Positions 54,937-64,000 of a stretch of DNA of 64,000 nt are shown one piece after another (the stretch's first letter is position 1; each line of letters starts with the position of its first letter). Source of the DNA: Desulfotalea sp. (lineage in GTDB: Bacteria > Desulfobacterota > Desulfobulbia > Desulfobulbales > Desulfocapsaceae). The position numbers were made by a program, and so were the translations under genes. Location of the stretch: NCBI GenBank assembly GCA_002733995.1, contig NVXR01000015.1, positions 1-64,000 on the forward strand, read 5' to 3'. The notes under the pieces are model-generated. The model did not search any database, was not told where the DNA came from, and worked only from the letters and a program-made list of their open reading frames with translations.

Positions 54937-56973
54937 TTAATGCTCCAGAGCAATCAGGGTCACCAGGGATTCATTAAAGGTCGCACCACCACCCATATCC
55001 GTCACCTTCTGGGAGGTGAGATCATTTATACCCCCGGCCCCCAGCCCTGGAGTCGTATCCGCGACAGCCCAGTACAATCCCTCTGCAACAACAAGCCCTT
55101 GCTGGGTGTCAGTACTCACCTTTACCTTTCTCTTGCTACGACCACGGTTATTTGCAAGTACAACCATTGCTCCATCTTGCACCCTGAAACGAGCGGCATC
55201 TTCTGGATGCACAATAACAGAACCGACTTCTCCCGCATATTTCTCACCAAAAGTACTGTTGAGTAAGTCCGCATGGGGTGGTGTGATCAGCTGCAGGGGA
55301 AATCTTGCCAGAAGATCCGGGTCCATAAACTCCCCCGCCGAGAGGAGACAGGTTGTGACCGGATCAGGACTCCCATCTACAACTGAGAAGAGAAACTTGC
55401 TGTCAAAACCATGAGTAACATCACCACCTGCACGGCTTCTACTGGAGTGAATCAAAAGACCATCCATAATTTCTGCAACTGTAACCGTTTCGGGCACACC
55501 CTCCATGGAGGCGAGATATTCCCTCAGTCTATCTCTACATGTTTCCTGAAATACGTCGTCGTTAAAACCACATTGCAGTGCCAACTCTTGGAAAAAATCA
55601 AAATTACTCTTCGCCTCCCCCATCGGCTCTACAACGGCACGGGCAACTCCCATATAAAAATGCCCATAGCCGGTATACACATCCATATTCTCTAAAAATG
55701 TCGTTGCAGGAAGAAGGACATCCGCATATTTGGCGGTGGGAGTCATTACCTGTTCATGGACTATCGTAAAAAGATCCTCTCGCAAAAGCCCAAAACGAAC
55801 CGAACTACTGTCTGGATTTACCGAGGCCGGATTACTATTGTACACAACAAGGGCCTTCAGCGGCCTTTCCATCCCGGTTAAAGCGTAACCCAGATGGATC
55901 ATATTAATTGAACGCCTAGATTCCGTGCGCAGGGATTCTCTTGTGAGTATCTCGCTATCCCCCTTAAAGGCACTGGTACACAGCAGCACCCCACGCCCAG
56001 GCCCGCCTGCAAAAAGCCCAAGGGCTGCGGCAAGAGAAGATATAGCACGTACACTCATTGCCCCTCTGCTGTTTCTGGATAAGCCTATACCTATGCGAAT
56101 AAACGTTTTGGGCCTGTTGGAAATCTCTTGGCTAAGGGCTCTGATGCTTGTTTCGCCCACCCCGCTATCCTCAACAATTTTTGACCAGGTGAGACTCTCC
56201 ACATAGCTTTGCAGACCAGAAAAGCCTTGGCTATGATCCCTAATAAATGAATGATCAACACGACCATCTTCGAGCAGTACTTTCAAAACCCCAAGGGCAA
56301 GGGCGCTATCTCCGCCAACCTTAATAGGGATATAAGAATCAGCCGAGTACGCTGTTTGATTGCGGTATGGATCAATGACAATAAGACGAGCGCCTTTTTT
56401 TTTGGCCTTTGCTACATATTGCCAAAAATGGATATTGCTCACCTTAACGTTTATGCCCCAGATAATGATTAGTTCCGCATCCACAGCATTCTCAGGCGGA
56501 CAACCGGCCATCTGGCCACACTGTTTCTTCCAGCCAGCACCAGAGGCCGCGGAACAAATAGTCTGCCCCAGCTGGGCCGTTCCAAGTTTATTAAAAAATG
56601 GATATCCAGCAAAGCGGTTAATTGCCCCCATATTTCCCCCGTAGGAATAAGGAAGAATTGACTCCCCGCCGTACTCCTTCTTCACCTTTAGCAAACGCTC
56701 AGCGCAGAGTTCTAAGGCCTCCTTCCAGCTTACCCGCCTAAATTTACCTTCACCCTTTTTCCCCACACGCACCTGGGGGTAAAGTATACGTTCTGAAGAA
56801 TAAAAACGGTCGAGATAGCCCCGCATTTTTCGACAGATAAACCCCTGCGTATAGGGGTGATCCTTATCCCCAGATAAAGAGACAATTTTACCATTGTCAA
56901 CAGAGGCAACAATTCCGCAGGTATCTGGGCAATCAAGGGGACAGAAACTTTTTACTGCTGTTCGTTTTTCCAT
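54937..56973 (-). CDS. Molybdopterin-bisPGD oxidoreductase, substrate unknown
   Basis: A 678-residue cytoplasmic Mo/W enzyme without Tat signal. The N-terminal cluster motif is CPLDCPDTC...C (Cys11, Cys15, Cys19, Cys47), a C-x3-C-x3-C spacing that differs from the formate dehydrogenase C-x2-C-x3-C. The likely metal-ligand region is QTICSAASGAGW (Cys140 or a Ser nearby), not Sec. Later YADVLLPATTFLENMDVYTGYGHFYMG and LITPPHADLLNSTFGEKY belong to a subgroup of unassigned oxidoreductases next to few partners. No Fe-S or membrane subunit gene is adjacent, so it may work with a free electron carrier. A hydratase-like or hydroxylase role cannot be excluded. Confidence 0.85.
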   Translation of the reverse strand: MEKRTAVKSFCPLDCPDTCGIVASVDNGKIVSLSGDKDHPYTQGFICRKMRGYLDRFYSSERILYPQVRVGKKGEGKFRRVSWKEALELCAERLLKVKKEYGGESILPYSYGGNMGAINRFAGYPFFNKLGTAQLGQTICSAASGAGWKKQCGQMAGCPPENAVDAELIIIWGINVKVSNIHFWQYVAKAKKKGARLIVIDPYRNQTAYSADSYIPIKVGGDSALALGVLKVLLEDGRVDHSFIRDHSQGFSGLQSYVESLTWSKIVEDSGVGETSIRALSQEISNRPKTFIRIGIGLSRNSRGAMSVRAISSLAAALGLFAGGPGRGVLLCTSAFKGDSEILTRESLRTESRRSINMIHLGYALTGMERPLKALVVYNSNPASVNPDSSSVRFGLLREDLFTIVHEQVMTPTAKYADVLLPATTFLENMDVYTGYGHFYMGVARAVVEPMGEAKSNFDFFQELALQCGFNDDVFQETCRDRLREYLASMEGVPETVTVAEIMDGLLIHSSRSRAGGDVTHGFDSKFLFSVVDGSPDPVTTCLLSAGEFMDPDLLARFPLQLITPPHADLLNSTFGEKYAGEVGSVIVHPEDAARFRVQDGAMVVLANNRGRSKRKVKVSTDTQQGLVVAEGLYWAVADTTPGLGAGGINDLTSQKVTDMGGGATFNESLVTLIALEH

Positions 56974-57493
56974 GCTTAGCTCTTTGCAAAGATGAAGACA
57001 TTTGTATCTGACGCTTATGGAAGAAGTACCGTTTTACCGCTTGGCCCGGTCCTCTCTTCTCAGAACAATATGTGAGGATTGGAAGAAACTTGCTGATTTT
57101 TTATGCACAAAAAAGAGACATCTACCTGATGGTAATAACTTATGTTGAAAACGGCTCTTAAAAAAAACAATACCTTTAGGAGCCCAGCAACCAGTAGACA
57201 ACCGAACCGAGCAGCGATCCACCTGACGGTTAGTTCAGCCAGAATATCTGATACCCACGCCAGCCTCTACTGAGACTGAGAGCAAGACGAAGGGGGCTGA
57301 TGTTCAGTTAGAGTCGGTGGCAAAACGAGGAAAAGAAAAAAAAAGGGGCAGGGGAGAACTTTGAATAATTATCGTTACCCCCCGTACAAAAGATTGCTGT
57401 ACGGGGGTTCTTCAACGAATAGGCTGTAGCGATTTCACTTACTAAAAATCAGCATAACGTCGCTATCAGCTAAGGGACGGTTTGGGCAAGGAA
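56974..57493. other. Intergenic region between Mo enzyme and acyl-CoA synthetase
   Basis: A 520-bp non-coding gap with one clear inverted repeat (57379-57407). The ORF at 57034-57222 (minus) has no recognisable content. A purine-rich stretch lies at 57325-57355. Confidence 0.45.
57379..57407. terminator. Stem-loop downstream of the acyl-CoA synthetase gene
   Basis: CCCCCGTAC (57379-57387) pairs with GTACGGGGG (57399-57407), a 9-bp perfect stem with an 11-nt loop. On the minus strand it lies 87 bp after the synthetase stop. The T-run is poor. Confidence 0.65.
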
Positions 57494-59191
57494 CTACCCC
57501 AACATGGCATGCCCACTATAGAGATAGCGCTTAATCTTATGGGTTGCGGTCTTAATAAATGGTTCTCGACGTTCAAAAACTTTTGTCACACGGGAGGATT
57601 TTGAAAGCCGCTGGTTCAATTCAGCACGCATATTCTCCATCAGGTCTTCCATATACTGACGTCTTTCAGCCCTCGACACACCGGACGTTTCGTCATCAAT
57701 AAACTCGTAATCAGGATACACCCATGCTTCAAGTTGTCCGTTATTATCAACAACAAGACTCTCAACAATCCAACTATAGGTATTTAACTTATGCTCTATT
57801 GCCTCCGGATAAACGTTCTCTCCACTTGGCATGACGATCACATTTTTTGATCGACCACAGACATGCAAATTCCCCCGTTTATCCATACGGCCCAGATCGC
57901 CAGTCAACAACCAGCCATCATGGGTGAGGACAGCATCTGTACTCTCCTTGTCGTCATAATATCCAAGCATTACACTAGGGCCACAGATAGAAATTTCTCC
58001 GATCCCCCTACTCGGGTCCGGATCAATGATTTTTATCTCCATCCCTGAAATTGGTTTCCCTGCGGAGCCAATGGCAATCGTTGTATCACCAGACGGGCCT
58101 CCGGCAATAAGAGGTGACGATTCAGTCATCCCATAACCTATAAGATATGGGAATTTTGCTTCATTTAAAAACTTTTCAACCTCGGGATTCAGAGCTGCTC
58201 CACCAATACCCATCAATTTGAGATTACCACCAAAAAACTTAAGGAGATTTTTGCCAATTTTTCGATAGATCAGTTTTCGACTCACCCCTATTTTGCACAT
58301 CATCTTTAAAACAGCACTTTTTTCAATCTGAGGCATCACCCTCTTTTTGTAGATTTTTTCAAGCACCAGAGGTACAGCAAAAATGGCAAAAGGCTTCTCA
58401 TAGGCGCAGAGTTTCTGCAAAATAGCGGGGGTGGGAGTTTTGCCCGCATAGGCAATACGACCACCACAAAGAAGTGGCAGCATAAAGCCACAGGTAAACT
58501 CATAGGTGTGTGACATGGGAAGAATAGACAACCACACCGAGCCAGAAGGTATGTCCATTAAATCTGCCGCAGCATAGGCGTTTGCCGTCAGATTTTTATG
58601 ACTGAGCATCACCGCTTTTGAGTAGCCGGACGTTCCTGAAGTATAAAGGATAGACGCTAGATCATTTTCACCAACCATGGGAAAAACCGGATCTTCAGCA
58701 TTTTCGTCATAAGCAGTGATAGCTTCTGCCAGAAAGGTAGCAAAGGTTATAACTGAGACGATACTAATATCCGCAGTATAATCATCGAGGGTTATGATAA
58801 TTCCCTCAAGTTCATTGCGGAGCTCATAGATTTTTTCAATCTGCTTTTGGGTAATAAAAAGAGCCTTAACCTGCATCTCATTAAGAATATGATGCACATC
58901 ACTCTCTGGTAAATCCGGCAGAATTGGTACCGCAATGGCACCTATACGAACAATGGCAAGATATGCAATACCCCAGTTTTGGGAATTCTCACTGAGTATC
59001 GCAATATGATCGCCTTTGCGTATGCCTTCTTTCTGCAGCTTCAGGGCAAGGGCTAGTATTTGTTTATGGAAAACCCCATAGGTAATTGGTTCTTCCATTG
59101 CCATACCAATGGCGTATAAATCTCTGTATTTAGTACAGGTTGAATCGACCACATAGTTCAGAGTCATGCCGACTTCTACAACTGCATTCAT
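57494..59191 (-). CDS. Long-chain acyl-CoA synthetase (AMP-binding)
   Basis: A 565-residue adenylate-forming enzyme. The P-loop is LYTSGTSGYSKAVMLSHKN, A5 YGMTESSP, A7 LLTGDLGRMDKRGNLHVCGRSKN, and the catalytic Lys lies in PFIKTATHKIKRY near the C-terminus. It activates a fatty acid with ATP and CoA. The substrate chain is not clear; the 'short loop' form without long linker resembles FadD-like enzymes of anaerobes. It stands alone with hairpin downstream. Confidence 0.9.
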   Translation of the reverse strand: MNAVVEVGMTLNYVVDSTCTKYRDLYAIGMAMEEPITYGVFHKQILALALKLQKEGIRKGDHIAILSENSQNWGIAYLAIVRIGAIAVPILPDLPESDVHHILNEMQVKALFITQKQIEKIYELRNELEGIIITLDDYTADISIVSVITFATFLAEAITAYDENAEDPVFPMVGENDLASILYTSGTSGYSKAVMLSHKNLTANAYAAADLMDIPSGSVWLSILPMSHTYEFTCGFMLPLLCGGRIAYAGKTPTPAILQKLCAYEKPFAIFAVPLVLEKIYKKRVMPQIEKSAVLKMMCKIGVSRKLIYRKIGKNLLKFFGGNLKLMGIGGAALNPEVEKFLNEAKFPYLIGYGMTESSPLIAGGPSGDTTIAIGSAGKPISGMEIKIIDPDPSRGIGEISICGPSVMLGYYDDKESTDAVLTHDGWLLTGDLGRMDKRGNLHVCGRSKNVIVMPSGENVYPEAIEHKLNTYSWIVESLVVDNNGQLEAWVYPDYEFIDDETSGVSRAERRQYMEDLMENMRAELNQRLSKSSRVTKVFERREPFIKTATHKIKRYLYSGHAMLG

Positions 59192-59426
59192 ATATCACCT
59201 CAAATCTCACAATCTAGAGTAGAAAACTCTATTATCTGATCAATTAATAGCTAGGACGGAAAATATGAATGTACACAAAACTCACTGATGGGTCAATATT
59301 CATAGGCATAATTCTGCCGCTTAGGCTAGTATAACTAACGGATTTCATTTTTTAAACAACAGAGTACTTAAGGCAATTGCAGCGACAAAAACTGTGGGAA
59401 GCAGCAGGAAGGGCAGGGTATAATAT

Positions 59427-59828
59427 TTATACGGAATCCGTATTTTCTCCAAGCATTTTTTTGACAGCATTGGTCAGAGCCTCAACTGAAAACGGTTTTG
59501 CCACCGTCTCAACCCTATCAAGATAACCTGCCACTGCAAGATATCTTTCCTTGGAGATATTTCCCCCTCCTGAGATGGCGACAATAGGGACGTCCGGCGA
59601 ATCAACACGCAGATCCAGAATAGTTTGCAGACCATCTTTTACCGGCATAACCATATCCGTGACAACCAGGTCATAGGGCTGCTCTCTGAACAGATCAACC
59701 CCTTGCTGACCATTTTGAGCCACTACCACCTCATAACCAGCAAATTCAAGAATTTTACGTATCACATCCAGAACTGTAGGCTCGTCATCTATGACTAATA
59801 TGCGTTGTTTTGCGCCCATAATATCCAT
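59427..59828 (-). CDS. Single-domain response regulator (CheY-like)
   Basis: A 133-residue receiver: IDDEPTVLDVI acid pair, acceptor Asp58 in LVVTDMVMPVKDG, Thr/Ser in VAISGGG and Lys in VAKPFS. No output domain. It could end a phosphorelay, for example with an orphan hybrid kinase. The start may be 3 codons later (MGAKQRILVID). It lies 60 bp downstream of dnaE2 on the same strand, but no functional tie is evident. Confidence 0.9.
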   Translation of the reverse strand: MDIMGAKQRILVIDDEPTVLDVIRKILEFAGYEVVVAQNGQQGVDLFREQPYDLVVTDMVMPVKDGLQTILDLRVDSPDVPIVAISGGGNISKERYLAVAGYLDRVETVAKPFSVEALTNAVKKMLGENTDSV

Positions 59829-59888
59829 TCGTAATTATTAATATTATCTTAAACAGTATACACCGGTAGATTTTTTTTCAACTTAAAA

Positions 59889-62800
59889 TTACGAGAAAGC
59901 TATCTGCTCTACCGACTCTACAGTAAAAGTGAGGGTCCCAAAGTCCTCCTCAATTAACCCCAGCAGCTTGTAACCTCGGCCGCATTGCAACACATGTGCA
60001 CAGGCCCTGTACACATTAGGGAAAAAGGTCGTTTCAACAATCGACGTTTCGTCTTCAAAAGTTAAAAACTCCATAACCTCCCCCGTTTTTGTAGATATGA
60101 GTTTACCTGTCAGTAACCAGGCTGCAATTGTGACTCTCTGCCCTACACGGGCATGAAGAGCATTAATTTTAACCAACGTTGTTGCTGCCCTACCACCTTG
60201 AGGGGATTGTACATTTAATAATTCAAGCGGATGATATTGGCAGAGAAAGCCCAATGCCGAGTACTCTCTGCGTAAAAGGGTCATGGGTTCAGGAGCAGGG
60301 AGTTTTGGCGGTTCGGGTAATGGTACCTCAAATAGTGTTCCACAGGACCTGTTCTGCTTTACATGTTGAAAACTCGCCCACTGCCACAACAGGACGGTCC
60401 GATTAGCATGGGTCGCAATACTATCAAGGGCTCCACAGTGAATAAGAGCACGGGCCTCATTATCTGAAGGCACGGTTCTACCAAAGAAATCATACTCTGA
60501 CTGGAAATTCTTTTTCTGCCGTTCACATAAGACGCGCTGGAGGAATTTTTCTGACAAACCGTGGATAGCCATCAACCCCACCCGCACCTCTTTGTTTTGA
60601 CCAGACCAGACGATCTCACTCATGGTAACATCAGGAGCCATCACCTTCAAGCCCATTCTCTTAGCCTCTGAGACATAGGCAAATGTTGAGTAATATCCTC
60701 CACCATTAGAAATAACTGCCGCCATGAACTCGGCTGGGTGGTGACATTTCAGGTACGCTGCTTGGAATGAAACACGGGCGTATGATGCTGAGTGGGGCTT
60801 GCAAAAGGAGTATCCATCAAAGCTCATCATCATTTCCCACATGCGTACAATTTCTTTGGGGACAATCCTGTTTTTAGTGCAGCCTGCAAAGAACTTTTCT
60901 TTATACTCCCGCAAGCGCACAATCTTATCTTTTTTGGAGAGCACTTTACGTAAAGCGTCTGCCTCACCATGACTAAAACAGGCAAGAGCCACGGCAACCT
61001 TAGAAACATCCTCCTGGTACACCATCAGACCAAAGGTCTCATCGAGGATGTCCCCAATCTCATCACATAGTGGTTCCCAGGCCCCTCCATGTAACCGACG
61101 CACATACTCCCGCACAAATTCATTGGCGGCGGGACGAATAATAGATGACTGGATGACCAGCTGTTCAAAATCCCCACTCCCCGCCTTCTGTTCAAGAAGA
61201 CGCATGGCTGGACTTTCTATATAAAAACACCCCATGGTATTTCCAGCAGCAACTGAACATTTCGTCGCCGCGTCCTCTTCGGGATACCAGTTATTTTCGT
61301 CCAGCAGTACACCTTGTCGCTGCACTGCAGCCGCTGCATCGCGAATAACGCCAAGACTTCTGTTCCCCAACAGATCAATCTTTACAAGCCCTGCTTCTTC
61401 AGCAGAATCTTTCTCCCATTGGATAATCGGCACACCTTTTGGGGCTCGTTCCACTGGCACATAAGTGTTAATGGGCTCAGGTGTGATGACAACTCCACCG
61501 GGATGGATGGAAATATACCTCGGCAAGCCAACCAACTGTTCAGCTAAGGCGAGGACCGCTGGCCAGGGATCTGAGAGGTCCTGACCACGCAGAGCTGGCA
61601 GGGAGGTCAAGGTATCATTTAAGCTTTCAGCCCCCCCACGACTTCCATGCATATATGGTATTTTGGATGTTACACGAGATATCTCTCCCCCAGGCAAACC
61701 AAAAACCTTTGCCGTTTCCCTAATGGCCATTCGTGGCTGAAAAAATATATGGGTACAGACCATCGCCGCATATCCCTTAAAATCACCCAGAACATCCCGG
61801 AGCACCGCATCGCGTTCATCCCAGGAAAAATCTATATCTATATCAGGCGGATCTTTTCTCTCGGGATTGAGGAAACGTTCAAAATAGAGGTTATATTTCA
61901 CCGGGCAGACATTGGTAATCATAAGACAATAGGCAACTAGAGACGCGGCCCCGGACCCCCGTCCGCAGATCCTTCGCTTCTCCCTCGTTCCATCTTCTTT
62001 TTTCCGGTGTACAATGTCCCGGACCACAAGAAAATATGAGGAAAACCCCATCTGTTCAATAATCCTCAGTTCATAGTCAAGGCGTTCTACAACCTCCTCA
62101 CCGAGGTCATCACCGTACCTGCCCCGCGCGCCCTGGTAGGCCTTTTCTCTTAAGGATTCCTGAGCATCAAGCCCGCCCTCACCTTTCCATGGCGGCATGA
62201 CAATACCATTATCGGGTCCACTAAAGGTACAAAGGGCAGCCAACTCTTCTGTATCACTCACAACCCCAGGCCAGATTGCGAACCGTTGTTGATAATCATC
62301 TTGCGAACAGAGGTAGTTTACCGCAGAGCCTTTATCTTCCTCTGTTGGAACATCACTACGCCCCTCGGCTATTGCCCGTAACAACCAACGCAGGCTACTC
62401 TCCTTTTTAGCGCCAAGATCACTGTCCGCTGTGGCCACCGCATAAAGGCCTCGATCTTGAGCATACAGGCGAAGTGCACGACCTTTGCGGTCCGGCCTGC
62501 TCCCAAGATCTGCTGCCACCAGAAGATGAGCTTGTACATATATATCTATAAGATCCATATCTGAGCTGAGGATCACCAGAGATCCAGCCAAAGGCGCAAC
62601 ATCAGCGGCTAAACTGAAGTTTTCTTTTGTCTTTCTTGCGCTTATTAGCTGGCAAAGATTACTGTAGCCCTCTTTATTTTGCACAAGACAGGTGATAACT
62701 CGCTTCGATCCGGGTTCAGAAATCTCCGCCCCAACAATGGGTTTAAGATTATATGTCTTACAGCTTTTTAAAAATTTCCAGAGCCCATAAAGATTGTCTG

Positions 62801-62915
62801 TATCCGTTAAGGCAAGGCCTGTATAGCCGAGGCTCTTTGCCCGTTTACAGAGCGACTCAGGGGAAGATGTCCCCTGCATAAGAGAATAATAGGAACGAAC
62901 GCGAAGTGGAAACAT
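59889..62915 (-). CDS. dnaE2: Error-prone DNA polymerase III alpha DnaE2 (ImuC-like)
   Basis: A 1008-residue C-family polymerase, shorter than replicative DnaE (about 1160). The PHP domain begins RVRSYYSLMQGTSSPESL, where replicative DnaE has His; its metal site is probably degenerate. The catalytic Asp triad region PDIDIDFSWDERD is intact, as are ERFLNPERKDPPDIDIDF, SYARVSFQAAYLKCHHPAEF and the C-terminal OB fold (VGQRVTIAAWLLTGKL). It is 69 bp downstream of an ImuB-like gene on the same strand, so it is the DnaE2/ImuC of a mutasome used in damage-induced mutagenesis. A LexA box would be expected upstream, outside the window. Confidence 0.9.
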   Translation of the reverse strand: MFPLRVRSYYSLMQGTSSPESLCKRAKSLGYTGLALTDTDNLYGLWKFLKSCKTYNLKPIVGAEISEPGSKRVITCLVQNKEGYSNLCQLISARKTKENFSLAADVAPLAGSLVILSSDMDLIDIYVQAHLLVAADLGSRPDRKGRALRLYAQDRGLYAVATADSDLGAKKESSLRWLLRAIAEGRSDVPTEEDKGSAVNYLCSQDDYQQRFAIWPGVVSDTEELAALCTFSGPDNGIVMPPWKGEGGLDAQESLREKAYQGARGRYGDDLGEEVVERLDYELRIIEQMGFSSYFLVVRDIVHRKKEDGTREKRRICGRGSGAASLVAYCLMITNVCPVKYNLYFERFLNPERKDPPDIDIDFSWDERDAVLRDVLGDFKGYAAMVCTHIFFQPRMAIRETAKVFGLPGGEISRVTSKIPYMHGSRGGAESLNDTLTSLPALRGQDLSDPWPAVLALAEQLVGLPRYISIHPGGVVITPEPINTYVPVERAPKGVPIIQWEKDSAEEAGLVKIDLLGNRSLGVIRDAAAAVQRQGVLLDENNWYPEEDAATKCSVAAGNTMGCFYIESPAMRLLEQKAGSGDFEQLVIQSSIIRPAANEFVREYVRRLHGGAWEPLCDEIGDILDETFGLMVYQEDVSKVAVALACFSHGEADALRKVLSKKDKIVRLREYKEKFFAGCTKNRIVPKEIVRMWEMMMSFDGYSFCKPHSASYARVSFQAAYLKCHHPAEFMAAVISNGGGYYSTFAYVSEAKRMGLKVMAPDVTMSEIVWSGQNKEVRVGLMAIHGLSEKFLQRVLCERQKKNFQSEYDFFGRTVPSDNEARALIHCGALDSIATHANRTVLLWQWASFQHVKQNRSCGTLFEVPLPEPPKLPAPEPMTLLRREYSALGFLCQYHPLELLNVQSPQGGRAATTLVKINALHARVGQRVTIAAWLLTGKLISTKTGEVMEFLTFEDETSIVETTFFPNVYRACAHVLQCGRGYKLLGLIEEDFGTLTFTVESVEQIAFS

Positions 62916-62984
62916 AGTTGAAAGTATACGGCTGTATAAAAAATGAAAAAGAAATTATGCGCAAAACTCGGGCACAGACAAGCG

Positions 62985-64000
62985 TTAGCCGGAGATTTGA
63001 GATCTGTTTTCAGCTGCAGGTGATCTGTATTTTCGACCGAGACCAATACTGTCACAGCCAAAACGCTTACGAATACTATCCATGGCCCCCTCGACGTGCC
63101 GGCTCTTAATCCCTCTCGTATCATTACCTGCAAAAAGAGAAAGTTGTGGCGACTGACGCTGGAGTCTGTCGCACACCAGACGACAGTAACGAATCCGGGT
63201 GCGCCTTTGCCAGCAACGCTTGAGCGCTAAAAGAGCCAGGGACTGCAACAGAGACTCTGCCGACGTGCCTGTTTTGTGGGTGGCTTGCCTGATCACCTGA
63301 ACTCCATCACAGTAGCTCAACCAGATGCCCACCCGCCTTGTCACCTTTTTCTGCCCTCGTAAGGCAAGCCCAGCGCGCCCAACCAGAGTAGCAAGAGCAG
63401 CCTCAACCTCATTTCTATCACTGGTGTCATTTGCAAAAGTGTGCTCGCCGACCACTATATCCGTCTGCGTGGAAGGCTTATGGATCAGCGTATCGTCAAT
63501 GCCATGGCTCAGGGCGTGAAGCACCCCACTCCGTCCGCCAAAGGGAACCATCAACTGGTTAGGCGTCAATTGAGCCAGAGCACCAATAGTAGTGAGATGA
63601 AACTCCCGCATTTTTTCCAGTTCTTTAAGGTTCAGACCCGGAAGCAACTCTATGGGCAGGGGGGCCAAGAAAGACGCCTCCTCTCCATGGTTGACAATAT
63701 ATTCCCCGACTGGCTTCACCAGCCTGGAGGCCACCTTGGAGACAAGCCTGTTTGATCCCAAAGTCCAAATTGGATTAATTCCCAGCTGTTTACGCACATC
63801 CCGTCGTATCCGCCACCCCACATCAGCAGGAGGACCATACAGCCTGTGGGAACCTGTCACATCGACGAAAAAATGTCCATCAATCTGGCCGGATTCAATA
63901 AGCGGGGAATAACGTTGCAGCTCTTTTAAAAAAGCTCCCATGGCCTTTTGGTAAAGCTGGGGACGGGGGGAGAGCAAGACTGCTTTTTTAGAAACACGCA
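62985..64000 (-). CDS. imuB: ImuB-like Y-family polymerase homologue, partial (5' end outside window)
   Basis: The frame is open to the right edge; the track's TTG start (63977) is inside the gene, since RVSKKAVLLSPRPQLYQKAM continues upstream. About 338 C-terminal residues are visible. The palm motif SIDE of active Y-family enzymes reads QIDGHFFVDVTGSHRLYG, with the catalytic Glu lost, as in ImuB. Downstream come the thumb/little-finger regions (LLPGLNLKELEKM, IGALAQLTPNQLMVPFG) and a beta-clamp motif QLSLFAG near the C-terminus. ImuB bridges the clamp and DnaE2. It is co-oriented with dnaE2, 69 bp away. Confidence 0.85.
   Translation of the reverse strand, partial: RVSKKAVLLSPRPQLYQKAMGAFLKELQRYSPLIESGQIDGHFFVDVTGSHRLYGPPADVGWRIRRDVRKQLGINPIWTLGSNRLVSKVASRLVKPVGEYIVNHGEEASFLAPLPIELLPGLNLKELEKMREFHLTTIGALAQLTPNQLMVPFGGRSGVLHALSHGIDDTLIHKPSTQTDIVVGEHTFANDTSDRNEVEAALATLVGRAGLALRGQKKVTRRVGIWLSYCDGVQVIRQATHKTGTSAESLLQSLALLALKRCWQRRTRIRYCRLVCDRLQRQSPQLSLFAGNDTRGIKSRHVEGAMDSIRKRFGCDSIGLGRKYRSPAAENRSQISG

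Noticed and set aside
1-64000. CRISPR arrays, intact insertion sequences, prophage
   Set aside because: No regularly spaced repeats, transposase or phage structural genes were seen; XerD is the chromosomal type.

Overview
The window looks like the chromosome of a Gram-negative, anaerobic deltaproteobacterium, most likely a sulfate reducer of the Desulfobulbales (Desulfotalea-like). This is inferred from gene content, not from a marker gene: a selenocysteine-containing, Tat-exported formate dehydrogenase with its own chaperone and Fe-S partner, a second Mo-bisPGD enzyme, MobB, FdhD, a PEP-CTERM protein, a DHH-CBS-CCA fusion, and hybrid kinases typical of that group. Base composition is moderate and coding density is ordinary.

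Layout. 1-4.5 kb: glycerol-3-phosphate uptake, with ugpC (cut by the left edge) divergent from ugpBAE. 4.5-9.2 kb (minus): a three-gene unit of TonB-dependent receptor, YfiR-like periplasmic protein and CHASE8-type hybrid histidine kinase. 9.5-10.3 kb: an HPP membrane protein behind a perfect TTGAT-N4-ATCAA box. 10.4-23 kb (plus): the most unusual locus, made of a short FtsX permease, a LolD-type ATPase, a 1612-residue protein joining a degenerate M28 peptidase-like domain to FtsX membrane domains, two large OPT-like membrane proteins, a small secreted protein, an unrecognised 289-residue protein and a PqqD-fold protein. 23-31.7 kb: housekeeping and small genes (family-4-like uracil-DNA glycosylase, lipoprotein, two-CW regulator, FmdB, FtsB, DUF523, TatC, SerS, MobB), a lone PEP-CTERM protein with a sigma-54-like promoter, and a mobile mystery protein A gene followed by a decayed Fic-type partner.

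31.8-45.3 kb is a formate locus. On the minus strand run a binding protein / Cache-GAF kinase / NarL-type regulator operon, then a multi-cluster Fe-S protein, a TorD-like chaperone, a small Tat-signal protein, fdhA (in-frame UGA read as Sec, with a SECIS hairpin), fdhB and a cytochrome b subunit, ending at a strong terminator. fdhD follows on the plus strand. TatC, MobB and FdhD in the same window supply export and cofactor functions for this enzyme.

45.5-64 kb: ddl, rpsU, xerD, the DHH-CBS-CCA nucleotidyltransferase, a site-2 protease, a TPP riboswitch with thiC, rarD, a second molybdopterin oxidoreductase, a long-chain acyl-CoA synthetase, a single-domain response regulator, and a dnaE2-imuB type mutasome pair whose imuB-like gene runs off the right edge. 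No rRNA, tRNA, CRISPR array or intact insertion sequence was found. All family assignments come from reading motifs by eye; no database search was run.
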